In this document: piece after piece, positions 1 to 8,579 of the stretch
Layout of the letters: the number at the start of each line of letters is the position of its first letter
Position numbering within the stretch: position 1 is the stretch's first letter
Origin: Nonomuraea harbinensis
Lineage (GTDB): Bacteria; Actinomycetota; Actinomycetes; Streptosporangiales; Streptosporangiaceae
Reading direction: 5' to 3'
Assembly (NCBI RefSeq): GCF_019396385.1
Contig: NZ_JAHKRN010000002.1
Span: 278,312-342,311, forward strand
DNA: 64,000 bases
Position numbers and translations under genes: made by a program
Notes under the pieces: generated by a model
Databases searched by the model: none
What the model was told of the DNA's origin: nothing
Seen by the model: only the letters and a program-made list of their open reading frames with translations

Positions 1-563
1 ACGACCCGCGCGGCGCGGTGGCCGGCTTCTCCCACGAGGTGGTGGCCGTGGTGGACGCCTCGGTGGACGCCTCCCGCATCGCCAAGGACGCCGCCTCGGC
101 CTTCGCCGACACGCCGCCCGTGACGTTCTCCACCGGCACCTCCCGCCCCAGCCGGGGGCCCGAGACGTTACCGGAGGCGTACTCGCAGGCGCTGAAGGCG
201 GCCCGGGTGGGCCGCCAGCTGCACGGGCCCGGCGCCGTCGCGCACTTCGACCAGCTCGGCGTCTACCGGCTGCTGTCGCTGGTCAACGACACCGACGAAC
301 TGCACGCGTTCGTCCGGGAGACGCTCGGCCCGCTGGCCTCCGACGACGACGCCGAGAACGCCGACCTGCGCCGCACCCTGCAGGTCCTGCTGGAGACCAA
401 CCTCAACGTGGCCGAGACCGCCCGCCGACTGCACTTCCACTACAACACGCTCCGCTACCGCATCGGGAAACTGGAGCGGCTGCTGGGCAACTTCACCGAC
501 GACCCGCACCTGCGGCTCAACCTGACCCTGGCCCTGCACGTGCTGAGGATGCGCGGCATCTAG
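1..563 (+). CDS. PucR-family transcriptional regulator, C-terminal part
   Basis: This gene is cut by the left edge of the window; the frame is already open at base 3. About 187 residues are visible. The end carries the PucR-type helix-turn-helix (HTH_30), with the stretch LNVAETARRLHFHYNTLRYR at about bases 405-465. The part before it resembles the degenerate GGDEF-like domain that precedes this HTH in the CdaR/PucR family. Family members often activate purine, ureide or amino acid catabolic genes from an adjacent locus. The neighbouring NCS2 permease and molybdenum hydroxylase make nucleobase catabolism the likely target. The sensor domain lies outside the window. It ends with TAG, 2 bases before the next start. 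Confidence 0.85.
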   Translation, partial: DPRGAVAGFSHEVVAVVDASVDASRIAKDAASAFADTPPVTFSTGTSRPSRGPETLPEAYSQALKAARVGRQLHGPGAVAHFDQLGVYRLLSLVNDTDELHAFVRETLGPLASDDDAENADLRRTLQVLLETNLNVAETARRLHFHYNTLRYRIGKLERLLGNFTDDPHLRLNLTLALHVLRMRGI

Positions 564-565
564 GG

Positions 566-778
566 TTGGCAGGCGTGGACTTCGAACTGCGCTCCGACTA
601 CATCCCGCTCTGCGACCTGCTGAAGTACTGCGGGGTCACCGAGACGGGCGGCCTGGCCAAGATGCTCGTCGCCGAAGGCATGGTGGAGGTGGACGGCGAG
701 GTGGAGCTGCGCAAGACGGCCAAGATCCGCTCCGGCCAGGTCGTCACCGGTGAGGGCTTCACCATCCACGTCCACTGA
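566..778 (+). CDS. S4-domain RNA-binding protein, YbcJ-like
   Basis: A 70-residue protein that is almost entirely one S4 domain, the fold used by ribosomal protein S4 and pseudouridine synthases to bind structured RNA. The line LAKMLVAEGMVEVDGEVELR followed by KTAKIRSGQVV is the typical S4 hairpin. E. coli YbcJ is the nearest family type. The start is TTG 566, or GTG 575 which removes only three residues. It lies 2 bases after the PucR gene and probably shares its transcript. No link to purine metabolism is evident and the RNA target is unknown. Confidence 0.8.
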   Translation: MAGVDFELRSDYIPLCDLLKYCGVTETGGLAKMLVAEGMVEVDGEVELRKTAKIRSGQVVTGEGFTIHVH

Positions 779-837
779 CGATCACCGGCCCCGCCGGGCA
801 GAAGTGCGCAACGGGACCACTGGTCAACCGGGCAGAT

Positions 838-882
838 TTGGCAGATCATGCCCGTGTACCAGCGCACCTGCTGGCCTAATGT
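838..882 (+). promoter_or_regulatory. Promoter region of NCS2/Mo-hydroxylase operon with GGCA-N5-TGCC dyad
   Basis: TTGGCAGATCATGCC (838-852) contains the dyad GGCA-N5-TGCC at 840-852. TAATGT at 877-882 fits an actinobacterial -10 box. An almost identical dyad, TTGGCAGACATTGCC, lies at 41403-41417, upstream of the barbiturase gene and at nearly the same distance from TAGTGT. The position would suit an activator such as the adjacent PucR-type protein; that assignment is inference. Confidence 0.5.
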
Positions 883-917
883 GCCCGCAAGCAGCGGCCC
901 GGTGAAAAGGGGTTCAC

Positions 918-2276
918 ATGGCATTCGGGTGGACCAAGCACGGCGACGGCAAGCATCTGGCACCAGGCGAGGTGGTGAGGCCGGACGAACGGCTGAGCTG
1001 GCCCCGCATGGTGGGGTTCGGCGCCCAGCACGTCGTGGCGATGTTCGGCGCCACGTTCGTCTTCCCCCTGGTGATGGGGCTCAGCCCGAACATGGCGATC
1101 ATGATGTCCGGGGTCGCCACGATCCTGTTCCTGCTGATCGTCAAGGGGAAGGTGCCCAGCTACCTGGGCACGAGCGCCTCCTTCGTGGGCGGCGTGCTCG
1201 CGATCAGGGCGCTGTTCGGCGGCGACTCGCCCGAGGCCAGCTCCGTCGTGGTGGGCGCGATCCTGGTGGCCGGGTTCGTGCTGGCGCTGATCGGCCTCGC
1301 GGTCCACTTCCTCGGCGTCCAGGTCATCAACAAGATCTTCCCGCCGCCGGTCACCGGCGCGGTGGTCATGCTCATCGGGTTCGGGCTCGCGTTCGTGGTC
1401 GCGGACGTCTACTGGCCGCAGGACCAGTGGATGGCCCTGCTCACGATGCTGATCACGTTCGTCGTCGTGGTGGCGTTCAAGGGCTTCGTCGGCCGCGTCG
1501 CCATCCTCGTCGGCCTCGTCGCCGGCTACGTGCTCTCCTGGGCCGCCGACCGGGTCTTCGGCATGGTGCCCGCCTACGACGACGGCGCCGTGCAGGTCGC
1601 CGCGCACTTCCGGGTCGACCTCAGCGGGGTGGCCGAGGCCGACTGGTTCGGTCTGCCGCCCGTCACCTGGCCCAGCTTCCACACCTCGGCCGTGCTGCTG
1701 GTCCTGCCCGCCGTCATCGCGCTCGTCGCGGAGAACATCGGCCACGTCAAGGCCGTCGGCGAGATGACCAAGACGGACCTCGACCCGTACATGGGCCGGG
1801 CGATCGCCGCCGACGGCGTCGCCACCGTGGTCGCCAGCTCGGTCGGCGGCTCGCCGACCACCACCTACGCCGAGAACATCGGCGTCATGGCCGCCACCAA
1901 GGTCTACTCGACCGCCGCCTACTACATCGCCGGCGTCATCGCGATCCTGTTCGGCCTGATGCCCAAGTTCGGCGCGCTGGTCTCGGCCACCCCGTCCGGC
2001 GTGCTGGGCGGCATCACGGTCATCCTGTACGGGATGATCGGCCTGCTCGGCGCCAAGATCTGGATCGAGAACAGGGTGGATTTCGCCGACCCGGTGAACA
2101 TGGTCCCGATCGGCGCGGGCATCATCCTGGCCATCGGACCGGTGAAGCAGTTGATCAGCAGCGACTTCAGGCTTGAGGGCATCGCGCTCGGCACCATCGT
2201 GGTGGTGGGCGGCTGGCACCTGCTCCGGGTCATCGCCCGCCGCACCCCCGAACCCGTCAGGATCGAGGCAGGGTGA
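918..2276 (+). CDS. NCS2 family nucleobase permease (uracil/xanthine type)
   Basis: A 452-residue membrane protein of the nucleobase-cation symporter-2 family (UraA/PbuX/UacT), with the family's usual length and hydrophobic segments throughout. The conserved acidic stretch VAENIGHVKAVGEM (about residues 273-286) and the downstream GGSPTTTYAENIG are the substrate-site signatures of this family. It probably imports uracil, xanthine or a related base by proton symport; the sequence does not fix the substrate. The start ATG is preceded by AAAAGGGG. It overlaps the next gene by 4 bases (GTGA), so the importer is cotranscribed with the three hydroxylase subunits, whose substrate it may supply. Confidence 0.9.
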   Translation: MAFGWTKHGDGKHLAPGEVVRPDERLSWPRMVGFGAQHVVAMFGATFVFPLVMGLSPNMAIMMSGVATILFLLIVKGKVPSYLGTSASFVGGVLAIRALFGGDSPEASSVVVGAILVAGFVLALIGLAVHFLGVQVINKIFPPPVTGAVVMLIGFGLAFVVADVYWPQDQWMALLTMLITFVVVVAFKGFVGRVAILVGLVAGYVLSWAADRVFGMVPAYDDGAVQVAAHFRVDLSGVAEADWFGLPPVTWPSFHTSAVLLVLPAVIALVAENIGHVKAVGEMTKTDLDPYMGRAIAADGVATVVASSVGGSPTTTYAENIGVMAATKVYSTAAYYIAGVIAILFGLMPKFGALVSATPSGVLGGITVILYGMIGLLGAKIWIENRVDFADPVNMVPIGAGIILAIGPVKQLISSDFRLEGIALGTIVVVGGWHLLRVIARRTPEPVRIEAG

Positions 2277-3157
2277 AGCCGCCGCCGTTCGAGTACCACG
2301 CCCCCCGCGACCTCGGCGAGGCGCTGGAGATCCTGGCCGGGGCGGGGCCGCGCGGCAAGGTGCTCGCCGGCGGCCAGAGCCTCATCCCGATGCTCAACAT
2401 GCGGATCGCCGCGCCGGACCACCTGGTCGACATCAACCGGCTCGGCGCGCTGAGCTCGATCGACGCGGGGCCCGGCGGGGTCACCGTGGGCGCGCTGGCC
2501 CGGCACGCCGAGGTGGAGCGGGCCGCCCCGCACCCGCTCATGGTCCAGGCGCTCCGGCTGGTGGCCCACCCGGTGATCCGCAACCGGGGCACCGTGGTGG
2601 GCAGCCTCGTGCACGCCGACCCGGCCGCCGAACTGCCCGCCGTGCTCGCCGTACTCGACGGCTCGGTGCGCCTGGCACGCCGCGCGCCCGGCGCGTCCGG
2701 CCTGCCGGACGGGGTGGTGACCAGGGACGTGCCCGCGGGCGCGTTCTTCACCGGCCCCATGGAGTCGGCGGCCGAGCCGGGCGAGCTGGCCGTCTCCGCG
2801 TTCTTCCCCGCGCTGCCGCCGCGCACCGGCACCGCCTTCCGCGAGATCGCCAGGCGGCACGGCGACTACGCGCTCGCCGGGGTGTGCGCGGTCGTGACGC
2901 TCGACGAGGACCTGCACATCAGCGCCGCCCGGGTCGGCTGCGTCGGCGTCGGCCCCGTCCCGGTCGTGGTCGACGTGACCGAGGCCTGCGAACGCCGGCC
3001 CGCCGCGACCGTCCCCTGGCAGCGGGTCGCCGGGGCCGTACGGGAGCGTGCCGAGCCGGACGGCGACGTGCACGCCTCCGCGGCGTACCGGCTCCACCTG
3101 ATCGGGGTGCTGGCCGAGCAGGCGGTCAAGGACGCGGCCAGGGAGGCGGCTGGATGA
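2273..3157 (+). CDS. Molybdenum hydroxylase, FAD-binding medium subunit
   Basis: A 294-residue FAD subunit of the xanthine dehydrogenase/CO dehydrogenase family (CoxM/CutM/XdhB type). The FAD-binding motif AGGQSLIPMLNMR is near residues 31-43, and the second flavin motif reads RGTVVGSLVHADPAAELPA where most members have TVGG-type text. It transfers electrons from the 2Fe-2S subunit to an acceptor. GTG 2273 overlaps the permease stop, and its own stop overlaps the ATG of the iron-sulfur subunit, so translation is coupled. The M-S-L order is usual for actinobacterial members. Confidence 0.9.
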   Translation: MKPPPFEYHAPRDLGEALEILAGAGPRGKVLAGGQSLIPMLNMRIAAPDHLVDINRLGALSSIDAGPGGVTVGALARHAEVERAAPHPLMVQALRLVAHPVIRNRGTVVGSLVHADPAAELPAVLAVLDGSVRLARRAPGASGLPDGVVTRDVPAGAFFTGPMESAAEPGELAVSAFFPALPPRTGTAFREIARRHGDYALAGVCAVVTLDEDLHISAARVGCVGVGPVPVVVDVTEACERRPAATVPWQRVAGAVRERAEPDGDVHASAAYRLHLIGVLAEQAVKDAAREAAG

Positions 3158-3648
3158 GCACCGGGACGGATTCGAGCCACGAGATCACCCTCGGCGTGAA
3201 CGGCACCGCCCGCCGCGTGCGGGTGCCGGGCAGGCGGCTGCTGTCCGACTGCCTGCGCCACGACCTCGGCCTGACCGGCACCCACGTCGGCTGCGAGCAC
3301 GGCGTGTGCGGCTGCTGCACGGTGCTGCTCGACGGCCGGCCGGTGCGCTCCTGCCTGATGCTGGCCGTCACCGCCGACGGGCACGAGATCACCACGGTGG
3401 AGGGGCTGGCCGGGCCGGACGGGATGTCGCCGGTGCAGCGGGCGTTCGGCGAGAGCCACGCCCTGCAGTGCGGCTTCTGCACGCCCGGCTTCCTCTGCAC
3501 GGTGACGGCGCTGCTGGAGGAGAACCCCGCGCCCACCGACGAGGAGGTGCTGGAGGGCATCTCGGGAAACCTGTGCCGCTGCACCGGCTACCAGAACATC
3601 GTCAAGGCCGTCCACCGCGCCGCCGAGCTGAGGGCGGAGGAGTCATGA
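3154..3648 (+). CDS. Molybdenum hydroxylase, 2Fe-2S small subunit
   Basis: A 164-residue iron-sulfur subunit with both expected clusters. The N-terminal plant-ferredoxin-like cluster is GCEHGVCGCCTVLLDG. The C-terminal four-helix cluster is CGFCTPG followed by CRCTGYQ. It carries electrons from the Mo cofactor to the FAD subunit. ATG 3154 overlaps the upstream stop and fits the family start; the open frame continues upstream but only as the shadow of the FAD gene. It is followed by the large subunit with a 4-base overlap. Confidence 0.93.
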   Translation: MSTGTDSSHEITLGVNGTARRVRVPGRRLLSDCLRHDLGLTGTHVGCEHGVCGCCTVLLDGRPVRSCLMLAVTADGHEITTVEGLAGPDGMSPVQRAFGESHALQCGFCTPGFLCTVTALLEENPAPTDEEVLEGISGNLCRCTGYQNIVKAVHRAAELRAEES

Positions 3649-6005
3649 CCACCAGGCTGTTCGGAGAGCCGGTGCAGCGCCGCGAGGACCCCCGGCTGCT
3701 CACCGGGCAGGGCCGGTTCCTCGACGACCTGGGCTCCGGCGCGCTGGCCGCCGCGTTCGTGCGCTCCCCGCACGCGCACGCCCGCATCCGCGACGTCGAC
3801 GTCACCGCCGCGCTCGACGTCGACGGCCTGATCGCGATCTACACCTGGGAGGACCTGCCCGAGCGGGTCGGCCGGCCGCTGCCGCTGCTCATCCCGCACC
3901 CGGCGCTCACCCACGGCCGCACCGCCTACCCGCTGGCCAGGGAGACGGTGCGGCACGTCGGCGAGCCCGTCGTCATGGTCGTGGCCACCGACCGCTACCT
4001 CGCCGAGGACGCCTGCGGGCTCATCGAGGTCGACTACGAGCCGCTCAAGCCGGTCGTCGGCCTGGAGGACGCCGTGCAGAGCGGCCACCTCGTGCACGAG
4101 GACGTGCCCGGCAACATCGGCGCCCACCTGGTGCAGGAGGTGCCCTCCGCGTCCGGGCTGAGCGCCGGGGAGGCGATCGACGCCGCCCCGCACACCCTGT
4201 CGTTCCGGCTCGACATCGAGCGCAGCGCCAGCACCCCGCTCGAAGGCCGCGGCGTGTACGCCCGCTGGGACGGCGCCGACCTGCGCGTCTACTCCAGCAC
4301 CCAGACCTCCACCAGCGTCCGCATGGCCATCGCGGCCGCGCTCGGCCTGCCGCTGACCAGCGTCGAGGTCATCGCGCCCGACGTGGGCGGCGGGTTCGGG
4401 GTGAAGATCGTGCACCCGTGGCCGGAGGAGATCCTGGTGCCGTGGGCCGCCATGCTGCTCGGCCGCGAGATCAAGTGGACCGAGGACCGGCGCGAGCACT
4501 TCATCTCCTCCGCCCACGAACGCGGCCAGGTGCAGCACGTGCGGGTCGGCTTCGACGACGACGGCCGGGTGCTCGGCATGGACGTGCGCATCCTGCACGA
4601 CCACGGCGCCTACACCCCGTACGGGATCATCGTGCCGATCATCACCTCCACCCAGCTGCTCGGGCCGTACAAACTCGGCGCCTACCGGGTCGAGTTCTCC
4701 TCCGTCTACACCAACACCGTGCAGGTCACCCCGTACCGGGGCGCGGGCCGCCCGCAGGGCGTGTTCTGCATGGAGCGGACGATGGACAAGATCGCCCGCC
4801 ATCTGGGCAGGGACCGCACCGAGGTGCGCGCCGCCAACTTCATCCAGCCCGACGAGTTCCCGTACGACCAGCGCATGACCTTCCAGGACGGCCGGCCGCT
4901 CATCTACGACAGCGGCGACTACCCCGAGATGCTCCGCCTGGTTAAGGAGCTGATCGGCTGGGACGACTTCGAGCGCGCCCCGAACCGGGGCATCGGCATC
5001 GGCTGCTACGTCGAGGGCACCGGCGTCGGCCCGTACGAGGGCGGGCACGTGCAGATCACCTCGGACGGGCGGGTGCACGTCTCCACCGGGCTCACCTCCC
5101 AGGGGCAGGGACACCAGACCGTGTTCGCCCAGATCGCCGCCACCGAGCTGGGCGTGCCGATCGAGCGGGTGTCCGTGGTCACCGGCGACACCCGCAGGTT
5201 CGGGTACGCGGTCGGCACGTTCGCCTCCCGGGCCGCGGTCATGAGCGGCAACGCGATCGCGCTCGCCTGCCGCAAGGTGCGCGAGAAGGCGCTGCGCATC
5301 GCCGCCGACGCGCTGGAGGCCAACCCGGCCGACCTGGAGATCACCGAAGGCATCGTGCACGTGGTCGGCGACCCGAAGGCAGCCGTCCCGCTGTCCACGG
5401 TCGCGGTGCTGGCCAACCCGCTGCGGTACGCGTTCGACGACGAGGCGGCCAAGGCCACCCAGTTCTCCGGCCAGGCGTCGGGCGGGGCCTCGCCCGACCG
5501 GCCGCCGGTCGCCGAGGGGGACGAGCCGGGGCTGGAGGGCCGCGACTACTACTCGCCGATCCGCTCCACCTTCGCCGCCGGCATGCACGCGGCCGTCGTC
5601 GAGACCGACCCGCTCACGGCCGAGATCAAGGTCCTCAGGTACGCGGTCGTGCACGACTGCGGCAAGCTGATCAACCCGATGATCGTCGAGGGCCAGATCC
5701 ACGGCGGGGTGGCGCAGGGCATCGGCGGCGCGCTCTACGAGCGGATGGTGTACGACTCGCACGGGCAGCTCGTCAACGCCTCCTTCATGGACTTCCTCAT
5801 GCCGTACGCGACCGAGATCCCGCACGTCGAGACCGCCCACCTGGAGACCCCGTCGCCGCTCAACCCGCTGGGCATCAAGGGCGCGGGGGAGGCGGGCGTG
5901 ATCCCGGTGTCGGCGGTCATCGCCTCGGCGATCGAGGACGCGGAGGGCGTCGACATCGACCGCATGCCGATCTCCCCGTCGGAGCTGTTCGACCTGCGCG
6001 GCTGA
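3645..6005 (+). CDS. Molybdenum hydroxylase, molybdopterin-binding large subunit
   Basis: A 786-residue catalytic subunit of the xanthine oxidase family (aldehyde oxidase/xanthine dehydrogenase molybdopterin domains). Visible motifs are GGGFGVK, PYRGAGR in the active-site loop, and KGAGEAGVIPV with the Glu that acts as general base. The form I CO dehydrogenase signature AYXCSFR is absent, so this is not a classical aerobic CO dehydrogenase. Beside an NCS2 base permease it most likely hydroxylates a purine or pyrimidine: xanthine dehydrogenase or uracil/thymine dehydrogenase. The shared promoter dyad with the barbiturase gene favours the pyrimidine option, as inference. No maturation genes are seen here. 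Confidence 0.88.
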   Translation: MTTRLFGEPVQRREDPRLLTGQGRFLDDLGSGALAAAFVRSPHAHARIRDVDVTAALDVDGLIAIYTWEDLPERVGRPLPLLIPHPALTHGRTAYPLARETVRHVGEPVVMVVATDRYLAEDACGLIEVDYEPLKPVVGLEDAVQSGHLVHEDVPGNIGAHLVQEVPSASGLSAGEAIDAAPHTLSFRLDIERSASTPLEGRGVYARWDGADLRVYSSTQTSTSVRMAIAAALGLPLTSVEVIAPDVGGGFGVKIVHPWPEEILVPWAAMLLGREIKWTEDRREHFISSAHERGQVQHVRVGFDDDGRVLGMDVRILHDHGAYTPYGIIVPIITSTQLLGPYKLGAYRVEFSSVYTNTVQVTPYRGAGRPQGVFCMERTMDKIARHLGRDRTEVRAANFIQPDEFPYDQRMTFQDGRPLIYDSGDYPEMLRLVKELIGWDDFERAPNRGIGIGCYVEGTGVGPYEGGHVQITSDGRVHVSTGLTSQGQGHQTVFAQIAATELGVPIERVSVVTGDTRRFGYAVGTFASRAAVMSGNAIALACRKVREKALRIAADALEANPADLEITEGIVHVVGDPKAAVPLSTVAVLANPLRYAFDDEAAKATQFSGQASGGASPDRPPVAEGDEPGLEGRDYYSPIRSTFAAGMHAAVVETDPLTAEIKVLRYAVVHDCGKLINPMIVEGQIHGGVAQGIGGALYERMVYDSHGQLVNASFMDFLMPYATEIPHVETAHLETPSPLNPLGIKGAGEAGVIPVSAVIASAIEDAEGVDIDRMPISPSELFDLRG

Positions 6006-6032
6006 TCGTCCGCCCATGGCAGGATCTGCGGC

Positions 6033-7190
6033 ATGCGAACGGACCGGACCGGCGCCGCCCCTGGGCCTCAGACCACAGCGGCAGAACAGGCGACCGGACA
6101 CGCGGCCGGACAGGCGGCCGGTCACGGGGCCGGACAGGCGGTAGAACAGGCGGTAGAACAGGCGGTCGAGCTGCGGGCGCCCGGCGCCGGGCTGACTCGG
6201 TTCCCGGGCGACGCGGCCGGGGCGGCCCGCGTCCGGCTGGTCGACCTGGCCTGGAACGAGCTCACCGAGCTGCCCGCGTGGGCCGGGGAGCTGACCGAGC
6301 TGGAGGAGCTGCGCCTCGACGGCAACAGGCTGCGCGCGCTGCCCGACCTGTCGCCTCTGAAGGCCCTGCGCGCTCTCCACGCCGACGGCAACCGGCTCAC
6401 CGAGATCCCGCCCCTCCCGCCCGGCCTGGAGACCCTCTCCCTGTACGGGAACGCCGTCGAGCGGCTGCCTGATCGCCTAGGCGACCGGCTGCGCCACCTG
6501 TCCGTCGGCGGCAACCGGATCACCGGACTGCCCGCGGCGCTGTGGCGGCTGACCCGGCTGGAGACGCTCAACGTCGCCGAGAACGCGCTCACCGAGCTGC
6601 CGCCCGCCGTCGCCGGCCTCACGTCCCTGCGCATACTCGACGTGGGCCACAACCGGCTCACGTCCCTCCCCGCGGAGCTCGGCGACCTGCCGCTCACCGA
6701 CTACCTGTACGCGAGCGACAACCTGCTCACCGAGGTGCCCGCCGCCATCGGCCGCCTGGACCGGCTCGCCTACCTCGGCCTCACCGACAACCGGCTGCGC
6801 GCCCTGCCCGAGAGCCTCGGCCGGATGGCCTCCCTGGCCGAGCTCAGGCTGTACGGCAACCGGCTGGAGTCGCTCCCGGCGGGCATCGGCGGCCTGCGCC
6901 GTCTCCGCGAGCTCCACCTGAGGGGCAACCGGCTGTGCGCCCTGCCCCCGTCCATCGCCGGGCTGGGCGAGCTGCGCGTGCTCGACCTGCGCGACAACGT
7001 CCTGCGCGAGCTGCCCGACCTGTCGCCGCTCACCCGGCTCACCCATCTCGACCTGCGCAACAACCGGCTGCGCCGCCTCCCCGCGCTGCCGCGCGCCCTG
7101 GAGAAGCTCGACCTGCGCTGGAACAAGCTCGACGACGAACCGCCCGCCCTGCGCGACCTGGCCGCCCGCGGCTGCGTCATCCTGCGCTGA
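6033..7190 (+). CDS. Cytoplasmic leucine-rich repeat protein
   Basis: A 385-residue protein made of about 14 tandem leucine-rich repeats of the LxxLxLxxNxLxxLPxx type from about residue 65 to the end; examples are LEELRLDGNRLRALPDL and LAELRLYGNRLESLP. There is no signal peptide, membrane segment or attached enzymatic domain. Residues 20-47 form an Ala/Gln/Gly/Glu-rich low-complexity lead, including two exact copies of GCGGTAGAACAG in the DNA. LRR arrays bind proteins; no partner can be named. It follows the hydroxylase by 27 bases but has no obvious functional link to it. Confidence 0.85.
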   Translation: MRTDRTGAAPGPQTTAAEQATGHAAGQAAGHGAGQAVEQAVEQAVELRAPGAGLTRFPGDAAGAARVRLVDLAWNELTELPAWAGELTELEELRLDGNRLRALPDLSPLKALRALHADGNRLTEIPPLPPGLETLSLYGNAVERLPDRLGDRLRHLSVGGNRITGLPAALWRLTRLETLNVAENALTELPPAVAGLTSLRILDVGHNRLTSLPAELGDLPLTDYLYASDNLLTEVPAAIGRLDRLAYLGLTDNRLRALPESLGRMASLAELRLYGNRLESLPAGIGGLRRLRELHLRGNRLCALPPSIAGLGELRVLDLRDNVLRELPDLSPLTRLTHLDLRNNRLRRLPALPRALEKLDLRWNKLDDEPPALRDLAARGCVILR

Positions 7191-7230
7191 ACGGGTGAAC
7201 CGTCCTCACGGATGCTGCGTATCTCGGCAC

Positions 7231-7671
7231 ATGACGACTTTTCCACGTCTGGCCGCGTTCGGGCTGCTGGCCGGGCTCCTCGTCGCATGCACCCCCGGCG
7301 GCGACGGCGACTACGTCGCCGCGGGCCAGAAGCAGGAGCAACTGCCGGCGCTCACCGTGGAGCAGCTCGCCGACAAGGTGGGCTGCGCCCCGCGCATCCA
7401 GGTCGACGCGTCCGACATCCGCACCGGCTACTGCAAGACGGACGACGGCGAGTTCTTCGTGAGCACCTTCGCCACGGAGGACGGCAAGGACGCCTGGATG
7501 GACCAGGCGCCCGAGTACAAGCCGCACCTCGTCGGCCCCCGGTGGACCGTGCTCGCCGACCTGGAGGTGCTGGAGGCCCTGCAGATCCCGCTCGACGGCG
7601 ACCTGCACCTGAGCGACCACCGCGTCAGCCAGTCGCCCGCCCCCGGCAACGACGCCGGGACCGGCTACTGA
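7231..7671 (+). CDS. Small exported lipoprotein, function unknown
   Basis: A 146-residue protein starting at ATG 7231. A hydrophobic signal ends in the lipobox LVAC with Cys20 as the likely lipidated residue. An upstream in-frame GTG at 7195 would put 12 extra residues before the signal and is less likely. The mature part is acidic and contains two Cys (GCAPRIQ and GYCKTDDG) that could pair. No family is recognised. The 3' end overlaps the convergent cydB by 7 bases, leaving no room for a conventional terminator. Confidence 0.75.
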   Translation: MTTFPRLAAFGLLAGLLVACTPGGDGDYVAAGQKQEQLPALTVEQLADKVGCAPRIQVDASDIRTGYCKTDDGEFFVSTFATEDGKDAWMDQAPEYKPHLVGPRWTVLADLEVLEALQIPLDGDLHLSDHRVSQSPAPGNDAGTGY

Positions 7672-8570
7672 CCCGGCCGGGCCTCCGCGACCTGGACGGC
7701 CGGCCGGACCCGCTTCCTGAACACCCAGTACGTCCAGCCCTGGTAACCGAGCACGAACGGCAGCGCGATCAGGCCGATCCAGCTGAGCATCGTCAGCGTG
7801 TACGGGCCGGAGGCCGCCTCCGCCAGCGTCAGCCCCGGCAGCGGGGCGTGCCGCAGCTGGGCGAAGACCGCGACCGACACCAGCACGATCGTGGCCGCCA
7901 TGGCCACGAACGCCCAGCCCTCGCGGCGCCGCCACACCAGCGCCGGCGCGGCGGCCAGCGCGGCCACCGCCGCGAGCGCCGGGATCGTGCCCATGCCCGA
8001 CAGCGCCACCACGCCGATCGGCAGCGTCACCGCGCTCAGCGCGACCGCCGCCGACCTGGCCCGCTTGCGCACCGGGCCGTCCGTCTTGAGCGCCAGGAAG
8101 ATCGCGCCGTGCAGCAGGCACACCGTCAGCGAGAACGCGCCGCCCAGCATCGCCGCCACCGCGCTCCCGTACAGGAGGTCGGCGAAGACCGTGCCCCACA
8201 CGAACGCGGGCAGCGCGCTGCCGACCACGATGCCGAGGTCGCACCAGGCCGGGTTCTCGACCTTGCCGCGCCACTCCAGGCCGACGCCGCGCACGATCAG
8301 GCCGACCAGGACCAGCAGCACCGGCAGGTAGAAGCCGCTGAACATGCCCGCGTACCAGGCGGGGAACGCGGCGAACATGGCGCCCACCGCGGTGATCAGC
8401 CACACCTCGTTGCCGTCCCACACCGGCCCGATCGTCTGCAGGCTCTGCCGCTGCTCCTCGCCGTCGCCGCTGACGAACGGCGCAAGCAGCCCCACGCCGA
8501 AGTCGAACCCTTCCAGGACGAAGTAGCCCGTCCACAGGAAGGCGATGATGATGAACCACAGGTCGATCAC
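7665..8570 (-). CDS. cydB: Cytochrome bd ubiquinol oxidase subunit II
   Basis: A 301-residue polytopic membrane protein, slightly short for CydB. The N-terminus MIDLWFIIIAFLWTGYFVLE and the stretch GPVWDGNEVWLITAVGAMFA are diagnostic. With CydA it forms the high-affinity terminal oxidase that reduces oxygen with quinol electrons and does not pump protons. It starts at GTG 8570, 9 bases after cydA. No cydCD assembly ABC genes follow; the downstream neighbour is convergent, so they must lie elsewhere. Confidence 0.93.
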   Translation of the reverse strand: MIDLWFIIIAFLWTGYFVLEGFDFGVGLLAPFVSGDGEEQRQSLQTIGPVWDGNEVWLITAVGAMFAAFPAWYAGMFSGFYLPVLLVLVGLIVRGVGLEWRGKVENPAWCDLGIVVGSALPAFVWGTVFADLLYGSAVAAMLGGAFSLTVCLLHGAIFLALKTDGPVRKRARSAAVALSAVTLPIGVVALSGMGTIPALAAVAALAAAPALVWRRREGWAFVAMAATIVLVSVAVFAQLRHAPLPGLTLAEAASGPYTLTMLSWIGLIALPFVLGYQGWTYWVFRKRVRPAVQVAEARPGQ

Positions 8571-8579
8571 GTCTGCTCC

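Noticed and set aside
3645..6005. Aerobic CO dehydrogenase
   Set aside because: The form I active-site motif AYXCSFR is absent (PYRGAGR instead) and the neighbours are nucleobase genes.
3588..6380. Very long minus-strand open frame opposite the Mo-hydroxylase large subunit
   Set aside because: It is the antisense shadow of a clear enzyme gene in GC-rich DNA; its product is Arg/Gly/Val/Ala-rich and has no domain.
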